Positions 28,796-38,537 of a stretch of 64,000 nucleotides of DNA are shown here, piece by piece (the first letter of the stretch is position 1; the number at the start of each line of letters is the position of its first letter). Below the pieces are notes generated by a model, which made no database searches, had not been told where the DNA came from, and saw nothing but the letters and a program-made list of their open reading frames with translations. This DNA is from CAWGYT01 sp963826795. Its GTDB lineage: Bacteria; Planctomycetota; Planctomycetia; Pirellulales; Pirellulaceae. The position numbers were made by a program, and so were the translations under genes. The stretch is taken from positions 20,337 to 84,336 of the forward strand of contig CAWGYT010000021.1 of assembly GCA_963826795.1 (NCBI GenBank), read 5' to 3'.

Positions 28796-30422
28796 ATGCT
28801 TCGCGCCGGTCTTGCCACGCTGGCAGTCGCGTTCCTGTGCTGGAATTCGACGTCGGCCGTGGCCCAAATCCATCGCCGCTACTTCGACGAAGTCGAGACG
28901 GGACGCCTGGGACTTGAGTCCGTTTGGACGACCCAAGTGCCGGTGGGCTCGGGGACCGCCCGGGCCAGCCAGATTCATCTGCAGGTCGTGGGAATGAACT
29001 CGTATCAACAGCTTCAAGAGACCTCGTATGAGGTCTTCGAAGTCAAGTACGGGGATCGCATCAAGCGATTCAGCGCCAACGATCTGGGGCGGTCGGGGCG
29101 ACCACTGGGGAGGGACGAAGCGGAGCGTTTGGCGGAGAAGCTGGTGATTCAGCTGAAGGCGCAGAATCTCGAGCCCGAATTGAGCTCGCGGCGGATTCCC
29201 TCCACCATGATGTACGTCCAGTCCGGCCAGGGGACACTCCAGGCGATCGATGCCGAGAACGGCAATACACTCTGGGCCCTGACCGTCGGCTTGCCGAATC
29301 ATCCGCATCTGCCTCCCGCGGCCAACGACCGATTTGTCGCCACGATCAGCGGTTCGCAACTGTACCTGTTGGACCGGACGACGGGCCAGCCGATCTGGGA
29401 TCGCCCCCTGCGTCAAACGCCCACCCTCGGCGCCTCGATGAGCTCAAAATCTATCTTCATTCCCGGTTTAAACGGACAAGTCGAGGGTTACCGACTCCCG
29501 GATGAAGAACAGGATCATCATGGCACGCCGGCTTGGATCTATCAGACGGGCGCACGAATCACGACGGTTCCGGCGACGACGGGCAAGACCGTCAGTTGGG
29601 CCTCGGCACGGGGCCAGATGTTTGTGGCCGATTTGGAAGGCCCGCAAATGATGTACCGCCTGCAAACGGCCGGTCCCATCTTCGGCCAAGCGGCGTTCCT
29701 TCCCCCCAACCGACTCGTCATCGCGTCCACCGACGGGTACATTTCGGCTGTCAACGAGATGGACGGAAGCCTCCTCTGGGAGTCGTCGGTGGGGTTCGAC
29801 ATGTACCAAACTCCGCTGGCTCAGCCTGACCGCATCTACGCGGTGACCCGTCTCGCCCAGATGTACGCGATGTCCACCGAAGATGGAAGCGAAGTTTGGG
29901 TGACGCCTGGCATCTCTCGCGTGCTCGCGTGCGGCAAAGATCGTGTCTACGTCCTGGACGAATTCGGCCAGCTGACCGCGCTGGACAAAGAAACCGGGGC
30001 CCGCATCGCTCATCTGCCCACCCGAGGCTACGACGCGTCTCCCGCCAACGCCATCACCGATCGCGTCTACCTCGCCTCGGGCGACGGCGTCATTCTTGTG
30101 CTTGCGTGAGATCGGAGCCGAGTACCCCGTGGTTCGGGTCCCGTTGCCAACCGACGAGGTGCCGGAAGAGCAGCCGACCACTCCCAGTCGTCCTGCCGGG
30201 CCGCCGGCCACGCCGCCTGCGGCCCTGCCCGGCGACGACATTTTCGGTGACGACATGTTCGCCCCCGCGGAGAATGCCGTGCCCCCGGCCGCGCTCGAGC
30301 CGGCCAATGCCGACGACCCCTTCCAGCCAGCCACGCCGGCACCGGAACCCCCCAAAGACGACGCGGCACCGGAACCGGCCAACCCAGACGCCGGGTTCGA
30401 CGATCCGTTCGACTTCGGCTAG
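28796..30422 (+). CDS. Secreted PQQ/WD40-like beta-propeller, frame broken near 30097
   Basis: About 541 residues. The signal peptide is LATLAVAFLCWNSTSAVAQ, the start ATG 28796 with GAGG upstream. Several blades follow the PQQ/Pyrrolo-quinoline pattern (GTLQAIDAENGNTLWALTV, LYLLDRTTGQPIWDRPL, GYISAVNEMDGSLLWES, GQLTALDKETGARIAHL). No catalytic residue was seen; such proteins serve as scaffolds in the envelope. The first frame stops after GDGVILVLA. Removing one base near 30097 joins it to CLREIGAEYPVVRVPLPTDE and a Pro/Asp-rich tail to 30422, as expected for this family. Joined length is normal. Confidence 0.75.
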
Positions 30423-30596
30423 TCGGTCAACTGAACGAGGGTGTTGACCCCCGTCGGTGAAAGCGGACAATTCAACGCGTTCGCCGAGGACGCCTCGGCC
30501 CGTAATCCACGCCGATCTCTCCACGTCGATTTCGTCGCGCATAGGCCAGATCAAGGCCCGCGACCTGTCCGTGCGAGACCTGCCTGCGCGAAACCC

Positions 30597-32170
30597 ATGC
30601 CATCACCGAAAATTGAACGGGCGCTGATCAGTGTCAGCGACAAACGGGGCCTCGCCGACTTCGCGCGGGGTTGTCCGCGGCCGGCGTCGCGATTTTCAGC
30701 ACGGGGGGAACTGCCAGCCACCTGCGCGACGCCGGGATCGAGGTCCAGGACATCGCCGCGTACACCGGGTTTCCGGAAATGATGGACGGCCGGTTGAAAA
30801 CGCTTCACCCACGCGTCTTTGGCGGGATCCTGTGTCGGCACGATCATCCCGACGACCTGCAGGCCCTCAAGGACCACGGAATCGCGTCGTTCGAACTGGT
30901 CGTCGTCAACTTGTATCCCTTCGAGGCGACCGTGGCTCGGCCGGACGTCACGTTGGACGAGGCGATTGAGAAGATCGATATCGGGGGTCCGAGTCTGGTG
31001 CGCGCGGCCGCCAAGAACCACGCTTTCACGACGATTGCGACGGCCCCCGAGCAATACGCCGAGATCTTGGAGGCCGTGCAGGCGGACGGAGCGACCCGCC
31101 TGGAGCATCGTCGCCGCCTGGCCGCCGCCGCCTTTGCGCGCACCGCGGACTACGATCGGGCCATCGCGGTGTACTGGCAGCAACAGCTCGAGGGCCCCGA
31201 TGCCGTCTTCCCCGAGCGGTTGGAATTGACGCTGCAACGGCAGGCCTCGCTGCGGTACGGAGAAAACCCGCACCAGCGCGCGGCCGTCTACCGCAATCCC
31301 GCGGCCCGGGGCGCCAGCCTGATCGAAGCCCGCCAGCTGAACGGCAAGGAACTCTCGTACAACAACCTGCTCGACCTCGACGCGGCCCTCACCCTGGCAC
31401 GTTGTCTGCCCGCCGCGGCCGCCGCCGTGATCAAACACAACAACCCCTGCGGAGCGGCCTCCGCCGAGACCTTGGCCGACGCGGCTCGCAAGGCACTCGA
31501 CGGGGATCCGGTCAGCGCCTTCGGGTCGATCCTCGGCTTCAACCAAAACGTCGATGCGGCCACGGCCGAGGTCCTCGCCACGCCCGGTCTATTCATCGAA
31601 GCGATCGTCGCCCCCGCTTTTCAGCCCGAGGCCGTCGAAATCCTGACCACGCGCCCGAAATGGCGAGCCAATGTCCGACTGATGGAAGTGGGCGAACTGA
31701 GTGGCATCCCGTCGGAACTTCAGCTGCGACAGCTCAACGGTGGAATGCTCCTCCAAGACGACGATCTCCAGGAAGACCCTCGCGACCTTTGGCGAGTCGT
31801 CACCGTGACTCAACCTGACGATCGGCTGTACGACGAGCTGGCCTTCAGTTGGGCGGTGGTCCGCCACGTCAAGAGTAACGCGATTGTCGTGACACGCGAT
31901 TTGGCGCTCGCGGGAGCCGGAGCGGGTCAGATGAGCCGCGTCGATTCCGTCGAAATCGCCTTGCAGAAGGCCGGCGACCGGGCGCAGGGAGCGGTGCTTG
32001 CCTCCGATGCCTTTTTCCCCTTCCCCGATTCCATCCAGCGGGCCGCCTCGGCCGGCGTGGCGGCGGTGATTCAACCCGGCGGCTCAAAGCGGGACGACGA
32101 AGTGATCGCCGCTTGCAATCAATTCGGGATTCCAATGGTCTTCACCGGGCGCCGACACTTCAAGCACTAG
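30597..32170 (+). CDS. purH: Bifunctional AICAR transformylase/IMP cyclohydrolase, frame broken near 30670
   Basis: Catalyses the last two steps of IMP synthesis. ATG 30597 begins PSPKIERALISVSDKRGLAD; one base is missing in a G run at about 30667-30670, after which the frame gives GVAIFSTGGTASHLRDAGIE, FPEMMDGRLKTLHPRVFGGI and the MGS-like IMP cyclohydrolase domain. The AICAR transformylase domain follows (QLNGKELSYNNLLDLDAAL, IKHNNPCGAAS, RVDSVEIALQKAG, SDAFFPFPDSIQRAA, GIPMVFTGRRHFKH). Corrected length about 524, normal for PurH. The stop TAG lies in the sequence CACTAG, part of a CTAG element end. trpC follows 45 bp downstream. Confidence 0.93.
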
Positions 32171-32215
32171 GAACTTGAAGCACTCAGCTTCGGCTCAAAA
32201 GGGCGTTCTCGAACC

Positions 32216-32995
32216 GTGCCAACCATCCTCGACAAAATCGTGGCCACCAAGCGGGTGGAAATCGAACAGGCCAAGGCCAAACGAAGTTCCGCTCAGCTGC
32301 GTGCCGCCCTCCCACAGGCACCGCCCGTCCGATCGTTCTTCGACGCCTTGGCACAGGGCGATTCGATTCGCCTGATCGCCGAAGTCAAAAAGGCAAGTCC
32401 CTCGAAAGGCATCATCCGCGCGGATTTCCAGCCGGTTGAAATCGCAATGACGTACGAGCAGGCAGGAGCCCATTGCATCAGCGTCTTGACCGATCGAGAT
32501 TATTTCCAGGGCTCGCTCGAGTTCCTCCCGCCGATTCGCCAACACACTGCCATCCCGCTCCTGCGGAAAGACTTCATTCTGGATTCGTACCAGCTGTTGG
32601 AGGCACGCGCCGCCGGAGCCGATGCGGTGCTGTTAATTGCCGAATGCCTCGATGATTGCCATCTGCGGAAGCTGCATAACGAAACGATCGAACTGGGGAT
32701 GACCCCTTTGGTGGAGTTTTACGAACCCGAGAATCTGTCGCGCGTGCTGGATGCGGGAGCGACCCTGATCGGCGTCAACAACCGCGACCTGCGCACGTTT
32801 GAAGTCGACCTGGAACACACGATTCGAATGCGCGCGCGGATTCCCCAAGAGTGCCTGCTGGTGGGCGAGAGCGGAATCCACACACGCGAGGACGTCGAGC
32901 GATTAGAAGCCGCCGGAGTGGACGCCATCCTGGTCGGCGAGAGCCTGATGTCCCAACCCGACATCGGCACCGCCGTGCGAACCCTACTCGGCTAA
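32216..32995 (+). CDS. trpC: Indole-3-glycerol phosphate synthase
   Basis: A 259-residue TIM-barrel enzyme that closes the indole ring in tryptophan synthesis. Motifs: IAEVKKASPSKG (catalytic Lys), SVLTDRDYFQGSLEFL, LLRKDFILDSYQLLEA (catalytic Lys), LIGVNNRDLRTFEVDL and LVGESGIHTREDV. Starts with GTG. Complete. It stands without other trp genes in this window and lies just downstream of purH. Confidence 0.97.
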   Translation: MPTILDKIVATKRVEIEQAKAKRSSAQLRAALPQAPPVRSFFDALAQGDSIRLIAEVKKASPSKGIIRADFQPVEIAMTYEQAGAHCISVLTDRDYFQGSLEFLPPIRQHTAIPLLRKDFILDSYQLLEARAAGADAVLLIAECLDDCHLRKLHNETIELGMTPLVEFYEPENLSRVLDAGATLIGVNNRDLRTFEVDLEHTIRMRARIPQECLLVGESGIHTREDVERLEAAGVDAILVGESLMSQPDIGTAVRTLLG

Positions 32996-33037
32996 CGCGC
33001 CCCTTCCGATCCGCGCGCCCTCGACGTGCTCGCCCGT

Positions 33038-33982
33038 TCAATCGATCAGATAGCCCAGTTCGCGCTGCCCCACACCCAATCGGACGTCGACGTAACGGCA
33101 AACCTCAGTCGGATCCGGGTCATACGAGAACTCGACGCTCACCTCGATCCGCTCGCCGGCGCGCACCGGTTGGGGTGAAAAGCAAAGGTAGGTCTGAGCC
33201 CAGTGGGTTTCGGGACTGAAGGGCCCGGTGTCGAGCACGATCCCTTCGCACAGCTCCGCTTCGAACCACAGGCAGAAGCCATTGAGCACTCCGTCGCGGA
33301 CCGGAATGAAGCTGCGCAGCCCGTCGAACCAAACGTCCTCGGCGGATGCCTTGAGCAGATCGAGTTCGAGCAGGACTTGGCCCGGGGCCAGCACGGCCGC
33401 CGGCTCGACGCGGATCTGCGTCGTGCGACCCTGAGACAACTCAACTTCCTGCAGGCTGCTGAAATCCAGACCATGGATTCGTTCGCGCCAAAACCCCGGG
33501 CCTTCGGCGTTGTACAGAATCGGCTCGTCCAACGGCGCGATGAGCACACGAACTTTCGACGGCAGCATCCGGCCGGTCGGCGCGAGGTGCTGATCGCGGG
33601 CATCCAGCACGGCATGCAGCATGCCCTCGGCAAACGCGGCATTGCCCAGCCATTCGCTGATGATCAAATCCACTTTTTCGGTCAATTGCAATTCGCTGGC
33701 CACGCCGTGAAGGATCTGAATCTGGTCCGTCAGTCCGTTGGCGGCGACCAGGCAGGCGGCCACCTCCGCGATCTCGGTCGCATCGATGGCGTAGACCTTG
33801 CGGGCTCCGGCTTGGGCGGCCAACATCGCGAGAATCCCCGTACCCGTGCCCACATCCAGCACGACGTCGCCGGGCTGCACGACCTGGCGAATCGCGGCAG
33901 CGAAGGCGCTGGTACGAGGACGGTCGCTTACCATCCGCCGCTGCAGCTCAATGTCACCGTACGGCTTCAAGTATTCGTCCAC
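33038..33982 (-). CDS. PRMT-like class I SAM methyltransferase
   Basis: A 314-residue protein; GTG 33982 (DEYLKPYGDIELQRRMVSD) follows GGGAG 8 bases upstream, so the longer frame to 34069 is not needed. Motif I is VLDVGTGTGILAMLAAQAGA, and IISEWLGNAAFAEGML matches the double-Glu loop of protein arginine methyltransferases (SEWxG...E). The C-terminal part is a beta-barrel-like region (FSPQPVRAGERIEVSVEFSY). PRMT-like proteins are rare in bacteria but occur in planctomycetes. The substrate is unknown and could also be a small molecule. It ends 42 bp from trpC in convergent orientation. Confidence 0.8.
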   Translation of the reverse strand: MDEYLKPYGDIELQRRMVSDRPRTSAFAAAIRQVVQPGDVVLDVGTGTGILAMLAAQAGARKVYAIDATEIAEVAACLVAANGLTDQIQILHGVASELQLTEKVDLIISEWLGNAAFAEGMLHAVLDARDQHLAPTGRMLPSKVRVLIAPLDEPILYNAEGPGFWRERIHGLDFSSLQEVELSQGRTTQIRVEPAAVLAPGQVLLELDLLKASAEDVWFDGLRSFIPVRDGVLNGFCLWFEAELCEGIVLDTGPFSPETHWAQTYLCFSPQPVRAGERIEVSVEFSYDPDPTEVCRYVDVRLGVGQRELGYLID

Positions 33983-34298
33983 GTGTTTCTCCCAACCACA
34001 GAAGAATCGGGGGATCTCAGACTGGCGTGAGATGGGTGCCAGTCGCAAGCGCGGGCGAGCTACACGCAAGTTCGCCGTTGCCGTTTCCCGCCGCGACTTG
34101 CCCGCTTACCCAACGGTTGCCACGATATCAGCTCCGCGAATGGCTCGCAATTGGCCAAAAAGCTGGGCCGGTGCGGCCGAGTTCCGGTACTTCAACCGCG
34201 GGACACCTTGCCCCATCATTCGCCTACCTTGCCGCAAGCGATGCGAAGCGCTTACACTCGTGAGGGTCGATCGGAATCAAGTTGCGAGGAACCAGCGA

Positions 34299-34553
34299 AT
34301 GAAGATCACGGTGAATATCGATTGCACGCCTGACGAAGCCCGCCGATACATGGGCCTGCCCGACGTGGCACCGATGCAAGAGGCGATGCTGAAGGAAGTG
34401 CAAAATCAGATCATGACCAATGTCAAATCGATGCAACCGGCCGAGATGATGAAGGCTTGGCTGCCGATCGGATTCGAAAAGTGGTTGGAGTTGCAGAAAA
34501 CCCTGTGGAACCAGATGACGTCCGTCGGTTCGACGAGCGACGAGAAGTCCTAG
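34299..34553 (+). CDS. Small DUF6489-like protein
   Basis: An 84-residue protein: KITVNIDCTPDEARRYMGLP is the conserved start of a small family of unknown function (DUF6489, from memory). GAGGA lies 8 bases upstream. It contains a predicted amphipathic helix (MQEAMLKEVQNQIMTNVKSM) and MKAWLPIGFEKWLELQKTLW, like the DNA-independent polymer- or membrane-associated helices of phasin-like proteins, but that is speculation. The stop TAG lies in CTAGTACCGTGTTTG, a degenerate CTAG element end. Confidence 0.75.
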   Translation: MKITVNIDCTPDEARRYMGLPDVAPMQEAMLKEVQNQIMTNVKSMQPAEMMKAWLPIGFEKWLELQKTLWNQMTSVGSTSDEKS

Positions 34554-34586
34554 TACCGTGTTTGAGCCACGAATGAGGGTGGGGCT

Positions 34587-34671
34587 GCGGGAGGGCGAAG
34601 CTTCCGCCTGAGCCGCTTGACGAAGCAAGGTCCAGCGTTGAAGGCTCGGCAGGAGCCTCGCCCTCCCATCG
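34587..34671. repeat. Inverted repeat, family B
   Basis: Left arm GCGGGAGGGCGAAGCTTCCG, right arm GCTCGGCAGGAGCCTCGCCC; related to 20369-20458 by the same arms with a different loop. Lies between two plus-strand genes. Confidence 0.7.
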
Positions 34672-34734
34672 CACCGACGCCGTTTCTCGACGGTGGCTCG
34701 GCCGTTTTCTGACTAACTCGTAAGAAAGCCGGGG

Positions 34735-35289
34735 ATGGTCCAGACGCTGAACTTTCTGCTCTACGAGATCGGATGGTTCGCCTGCGTCGTGGGAACGGCC
34801 TGTGCCCGGCCCTGGCTGGGCAGCTTCATCGCCTTCCTGTTGGTGCTGATTCACCTCGGCCTGAGCACGAACCGAACCGGGCAACTCCAGATCTTGATCG
34901 TCGCCACGGTGATCGGCCTGACGGTCGACAGTGCCTTGCTGGCACTGGGGGTCTTTCGCTTTTCAAACGGTTGGCTTGTAACTTGGCTGCCGCCTGTCTG
35001 GATGTCGATCCTGTGGATGCAGTTCGGGACGACGTTTCGATACTGTCTGGGCTGGCTCAGCGGCCGTTATGCGCTGAGCTCGCTGCTGGCGCTGCTCGGC
35101 GCGCCGGCGGCGTTTCTAGGAGGCGAGCGAATCGGCGCGGTGTCGTTTATCGCACCACGTCTTCCGCATCTGGCCATGCTGGGCGCCGCCTGGGCCGTGG
35201 CGCTGCCGGTCCTGATTTACAGCTCGGACCGGATCCATGCGGGCGGGAAGATCCCCGCCGGCTACCACGGATTCAAGTCCTCCACGTAG
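34735..35289 (+). CDS. DUF2878 membrane protein
   Basis: A 184-residue integral membrane protein with six hydrophobic segments (for example FIAFLLVLIHLGL, ILIVATVIGLTVDSALLALG, MLGAAWAVALPVLIY). The motif ending in TVDSALLALGVFRF and the WLPPVWMSILWMQFGTTF section match DUF2878, a family found with desaturases and cyclopropane synthases elsewhere. Here it has no such partner. Function unknown. Confidence 0.75.
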   Translation: MVQTLNFLLYEIGWFACVVGTACARPWLGSFIAFLLVLIHLGLSTNRTGQLQILIVATVIGLTVDSALLALGVFRFSNGWLVTWLPPVWMSILWMQFGTTFRYCLGWLSGRYALSSLLALLGAPAAFLGGERIGAVSFIAPRLPHLAMLGAAWAVALPVLIYSSDRIHAGGKIPAGYHGFKSST

Positions 35290-35329
35290 AGCGGCGGAGG
35301 CCTTGCGTTCGCCGCCGCGGGCTGGGCCC

Positions 35330-35677
35330 CTACTTCAGCAGCTTTTCGTACGTCGCCTCGTCGAAGCCCACGATCAGCGTCTTGCCCTTGCGGAGCGTGG
35401 GCGCCCTGAGATTGCCGCTGGGTCCAATCAGCAATTTCGTCAGCGTTTCATCGTCAGGCTTCTCTTTCTTGAGGTTCACGTGGACCACCTTTTGACCTCG
35501 AGTCGCGTAGACTTCATCGACCTGCTGGACCAACTGCAGCGCATCGTCCTTCTGCAGCCGAACCTTCTTGGCATCGACGACCTCGTCCGGCTCGACCTCG
35601 ATCGACTCCAGAAAGGCCTTTGTCTTGCCACACGTCTTGCAGCCGTTGCGATGATAGCTCCACTGAATCTTGGACAT
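35330..35677 (-). CDS. ArsC/Spx-like thioredoxin-fold protein
   Basis: A 115-residue protein. The motif NGCKTCGKTKAFLESIEVEP has a CxxC pair at the expected position of the ArsC/Spx fold, and GPSGNLRAPTLRKGKTLIVG supplies the conserved cis-Pro and Gly stretch. ATG 35677 is chosen because it starts the fold; the frame is open further. It could reduce arsenate or act as a Spx-type redox regulator; the sequence does not decide. It is convergent with the DUF2878 gene and divergent from mutY. Confidence 0.75.
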   Translation of the reverse strand: MSKIQWSYHRNGCKTCGKTKAFLESIEVEPDEVVDAKKVRLQKDDALQLVQQVDEVYATRGQKVVHVNLKKEKPDDETLTKLLIGPSGNLRAPTLRKGKTLIVGFDEATYEKLLK

Positions 35678-35944
35678 GGCGTCGTCGCCTCCGGCGAAAT
35701 AGGGTTTCGGGCACTCGGGCGTGAGGTCTTCTTCGAAGCGGATCGCCGCGGCGCGACCTTCGCCGCCACAAGTGGACTTGGACGACCACATTTTTGCCGC
35801 CCACCCGGTTTTGGATAGGCCGCACCCGGAAAATTCAGACCGCCTACAATCGGGCGTGAGGAGACCGCGTCTCCCACGCGTCCTGCTGGAGATCATGGAC
35901 CGCTCGGATCGTGACCACGACATCCGCGGTTCAGGAGGAGTTTC

Positions 35945-37081
35945 ATGAATCGCGATTTATCTTCAGCGGGGCCGGAGGATGTCGCCATCCCGGATGCGGA
36001 CTGGCGTCGTGGGTTGCGCCGCGCCTTGTTGAGCTGGTACGACCGCCACGCCCGGGACTTACCCTGGCGACGGGTCAACGATCCGTATCAGACGTGGGTC
36101 AGCGAGGTGATGCTGCAGCAGACGCAGGTCGCCACCGTGAAGCCGTACTTCGAGCGATTCATGCAGCGGTTTCCGGACATCGCCCGCCTGGCCGCGGCCG
36201 ACGAGACGGAAGTGCTGCGCTATTGGGAGGGACTGGGCTATTATCGCCGCGCACGTCAATTGCACCAGGCAGCGCAGCAGTTGGCGAACTCACATGCGGG
36301 TCGCTTTCCGACGGAGATCGAGCAGGTGATGGCGCTGCCCGGCATTGGCCGCTACACGGCCGGCGCGATCCTATCAATTGCGTTTGATCAGCCCCACCCA
36401 ATCCTGGAGGGCAATACGATGCGCGTCTACAGCCGGCTGCTTGGCTACCGAGCCGATCCTCGTCGCGCGGCAGGGCAGCGACTCTTGTGGAGTTTCGCGA
36501 CCGCGATTCTGCCTCGGCGACGAGCGGGTGATTTGAATCAGAGCCTGATGGAGCTCGGCAGCGAGATCTGCCAACCCCGCGGGCCCCGCTGTGCAGATTG
36601 CCCGGTCGCCCGCTGGTGTGAGGCCCGTCGACACAGCTGGCAGGATCAGATTCCTGCCGCCGGCCGCAAGCTGCGTTACGAGGACGCCCACGAGATCGCC
36701 GTCATTGTCTGGCGCGGTAATCGAATCCTCCTCCGCCGCTGTGGCCCGCAGGAACGCTGGGCCGGTCTGTGGGACTTCCCCCGAGTCGCCCGCCCACCCA
36801 GCGCGACCGGCGCGACGGAACGACTCGGCGATCAAGTCCGGCAGCTCACCGGCATTCAAGTGCACCTGGAAGAAAAGGTGACGACGCTGAAGCACGCCGT
36901 GACCCGTTTTCGGATCACGCTGGATTGTTACCGGGCAAGTTTTCAATCCGGTGCCTTCAAGGATTCCGATCAATGCCAATGGGTCGATCCCGGCGCCCTG
37001 GCCGACTACCCGCTGAGCGTCACCGGCCGCAAGCTCAGCCGCTGGCTTACACCTCGGGACCGAGAGCCCGGGGGACGATGA
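35945..37081 (+). CDS. mutY: Adenine DNA glycosylase MutY
   Basis: A 378-residue enzyme that removes adenine opposite 8-oxoguanine. AGGAGGAG precedes ATG 35945. Motifs: RDLPWRRVNDPYQTWVSEVM and LQQTQVATVKPYFERF (catalytic Glu in the first), the HhH loop VMALPGIGRYTAGAI and catalytic Asp in EGNTMRVYSRLLG region. The Fe-S cluster Cys are CQPRGPRCADCPVARWC. The C-terminal NUDIX_4 domain (YEDAHEIAVIVWRGNRILLR) reads through to WVDPGALADYPLSVTGRKLS. Complete. The last 490 bp are duplicated downstream (37997-38487). Confidence 0.96.
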   Translation: MNRDLSSAGPEDVAIPDADWRRGLRRALLSWYDRHARDLPWRRVNDPYQTWVSEVMLQQTQVATVKPYFERFMQRFPDIARLAAADETEVLRYWEGLGYYRRARQLHQAAQQLANSHAGRFPTEIEQVMALPGIGRYTAGAILSIAFDQPHPILEGNTMRVYSRLLGYRADPRRAAGQRLLWSFATAILPRRRAGDLNQSLMELGSEICQPRGPRCADCPVARWCEARRHSWQDQIPAAGRKLRYEDAHEIAVIVWRGNRILLRRCGPQERWAGLWDFPRVARPPSATGATERLGDQVRQLTGIQVHLEEKVTTLKHAVTRFRITLDCYRASFQSGAFKDSDQCQWVDPGALADYPLSVTGRKLSRWLTPRDREPGGR

Positions 37082-37389
37082 CGGCAACCCCCGGGAGGGC
37101 GGTTGGAAAAAGGGGGCCGGTCCAATCCCGTTCGGCTTTGATTCTCGCGTGGCAGGGGAAGATGCCCGCCGCTCGCCGGAGGGAGCTTCACGTTCGCCGC
37201 GAGATCGTGCATCGGCAGGCCGCCAACGCGTCCGCCCCGAGTTTGATCCGCGGATGTCGGAAAAGAACGTGAAATCGTGCCCTGGGTGCGAGCTGTCGCG
37301 AAAGGATCCAACGTGAATCCTCCGCCGGCAAGCGGCGCGCATCTGGCACCAATCGGCAAAAATCGAGCCGACTAGGATTGCGAGCGCAG
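37082..37389. other. Gap between mutY and the repeat array
   Basis: Contains a half-copy of palindrome family A at about 37104-37125. No gene is seen. A 50-bp segment at 37364-37413 recurs at 37735-37781 inside the array. Confidence 0.5.
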
Positions 37390-37392
37390 ATC

Positions 37393-37986
37393 GTAGACCG
37401 TCTGGAAGCGTTTGGGTTGTTGGAAGCGTTTGGTAGACCGTCTGGAAGCGTTGTTTGGTTTGCATCGTAGACCGTCTGGAATCGATTGCTGGCATCGTTG
37501 TTGTCTGGCATCGTTGGTAGACCGTCTGGAATCGTTTTTGGCATCGTTGGCAGACCGTCTGGAATCGTTATCTGGTTGTAGACCGTCTGGAATCGTTGTT
37601 GTTGGCGGTAGACCGTCTGGAATCGTTTGGAATCGTTTGTCGTTTGTTTGGTCGTTTGGTTTTGTAGACCGTCTGGCATCGTTTCAGTTTGGTTTGTGTG
37701 GAATCGTTGGCGGTAGACCGTCTGGAAGCGTTGGAGCCGACTAGGATTGCGAGCAGATCGTAGACCGTCTGGAAGCGTTTCTGTAGACCGTCTGGAAGCG
37801 TTTCTTTGGAAGCGTTTCGTCGTTCTTGGCATCGTTTTGTTTGGTTTGCATCGTAGACCGTCTGGAATCGTTTGGTTTGGTTGTAGACCGTCTGGAATCG
37901 TTGTCTGGAAGCGTTTCGTCGTTCTTGGCATCGTTTTGTTTGGTTTGCATCGTAGACCGTCTGGAATCGTTTGGTAGACCGTCTGG
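37393..37986. repeat. Array of 15 GTAGACCGTCTGG motifs with variable linkers
   Basis: Starts of the motif: 37393, 37433, 37467, 37517, 37550 (GCAGACC variant), 37578, 37608, 37664, 37713, 37760, 37783, 37853, 37883, 37952 and 37974. The core AGACCGTCT is a near-palindrome. Start-to-start distances run from 22 to 70 bp without regularity. Linkers are built from TGGAATCGTT, TGGAAGCGTT and TGGCATCGTT words plus GGTTTGCATC. Two longer blocks are duplicated within the array (37364-37412 with 37735-37780, and 37806-37876 with 37906-37976). Reading frames through it (RFQTVY, IPDGL, VDRLESF) are by-products of the motif having no stop codon. Confidence 0.95.
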
Positions 37987-37996
37987 AATCGTTGTT

Positions 37997-38487
37997 GGCA
38001 GCGAGATCTGCCAACCCCGCGGGCCCCGCTGTGCAGATTGCCCGGTCGCCCGCTGGTGTGAGGCCCGTCGACACAGCTGGCAGGATCAGATTCCTGCCGC
38101 CGGCCGCAAGCTGCGCTACGAGGACGCCCACGAGACCGCCGTCATTGTCTGGCGCGGCGATCAAATCCTCCTCCGCCGCTGTGGCCCGCAGGAACGCTGG
38201 GCCGGTCTGTGGGATTTCCCCCGAGTTGCCCGCCCACCCAGCGCGACCGCGCGACGGAACAACTCGGCGATCAAGTCCGGCAGCTCACCGGCATCCAAGT
38301 GCACCTGGAAGAAAAGGTGACCACGCTGAAGCACGCCGTGACCCGCTTTCGGATCACGCTGGATTGCTACCGGGCAAGCTATCAGTCAGGCGCCTGCGAG
38401 GATTCCGATCAATGCCAATGGGTCGATCCCAGCGCCCTGGCCGACTACCCGCTCAGCGTCACCGGCCGCAAGCTCAGCCGCTGGGTA
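37997..38487 (+). pseudogene. Duplicated 3' end of mutY
   Basis: Repeats 36557-37047 with only a few base changes, beginning exactly at GGCAGCGAGATCTGCC after the last array unit. It covers the Fe-S cysteines and the NUDIX-like domain, but lacks the glycosylase domain and start codon. A one-base deletion near 38249 (GACCGCGCG against GACCGGCGCG in the intact copy) breaks the frame. It ends in the half-copy of palindrome A (CCCCTTTTCCCAACG). Confidence 0.93.
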
Positions 38488-38510
38488 ACCCCCCTTTTCC
38501 CAACGCACCC

Positions 38511-38537
38511 CTAGATCAAGCTGTCACACAGCACTAG
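38511..38537. repeat. Solo end of the CTAG-bounded element
   Basis: CTAG, then 19 bases ATCAAGCTGTCACACAGCA, then CTAG. The 19 bases match the end of the element at 84-219 in 17 positions (TGCTTTGTCACAGCTTGAT reversed). The second CTAG provides the hemW stop codon. Confidence 0.75.

Noticed and set aside
37393..37986. CRISPR array
   Set aside because: Repeat is only 13 bp, spacers vary from 9 to 57 bp and are themselves repetitive, and no cas genes are near.
37188..38164. Long minus-strand frames with repeated RFQTVY and IPDGL words as a repeat protein
   Set aside because: The motif lacks stops in several frames on both strands, and no start, ribosome site or domain supports a protein.
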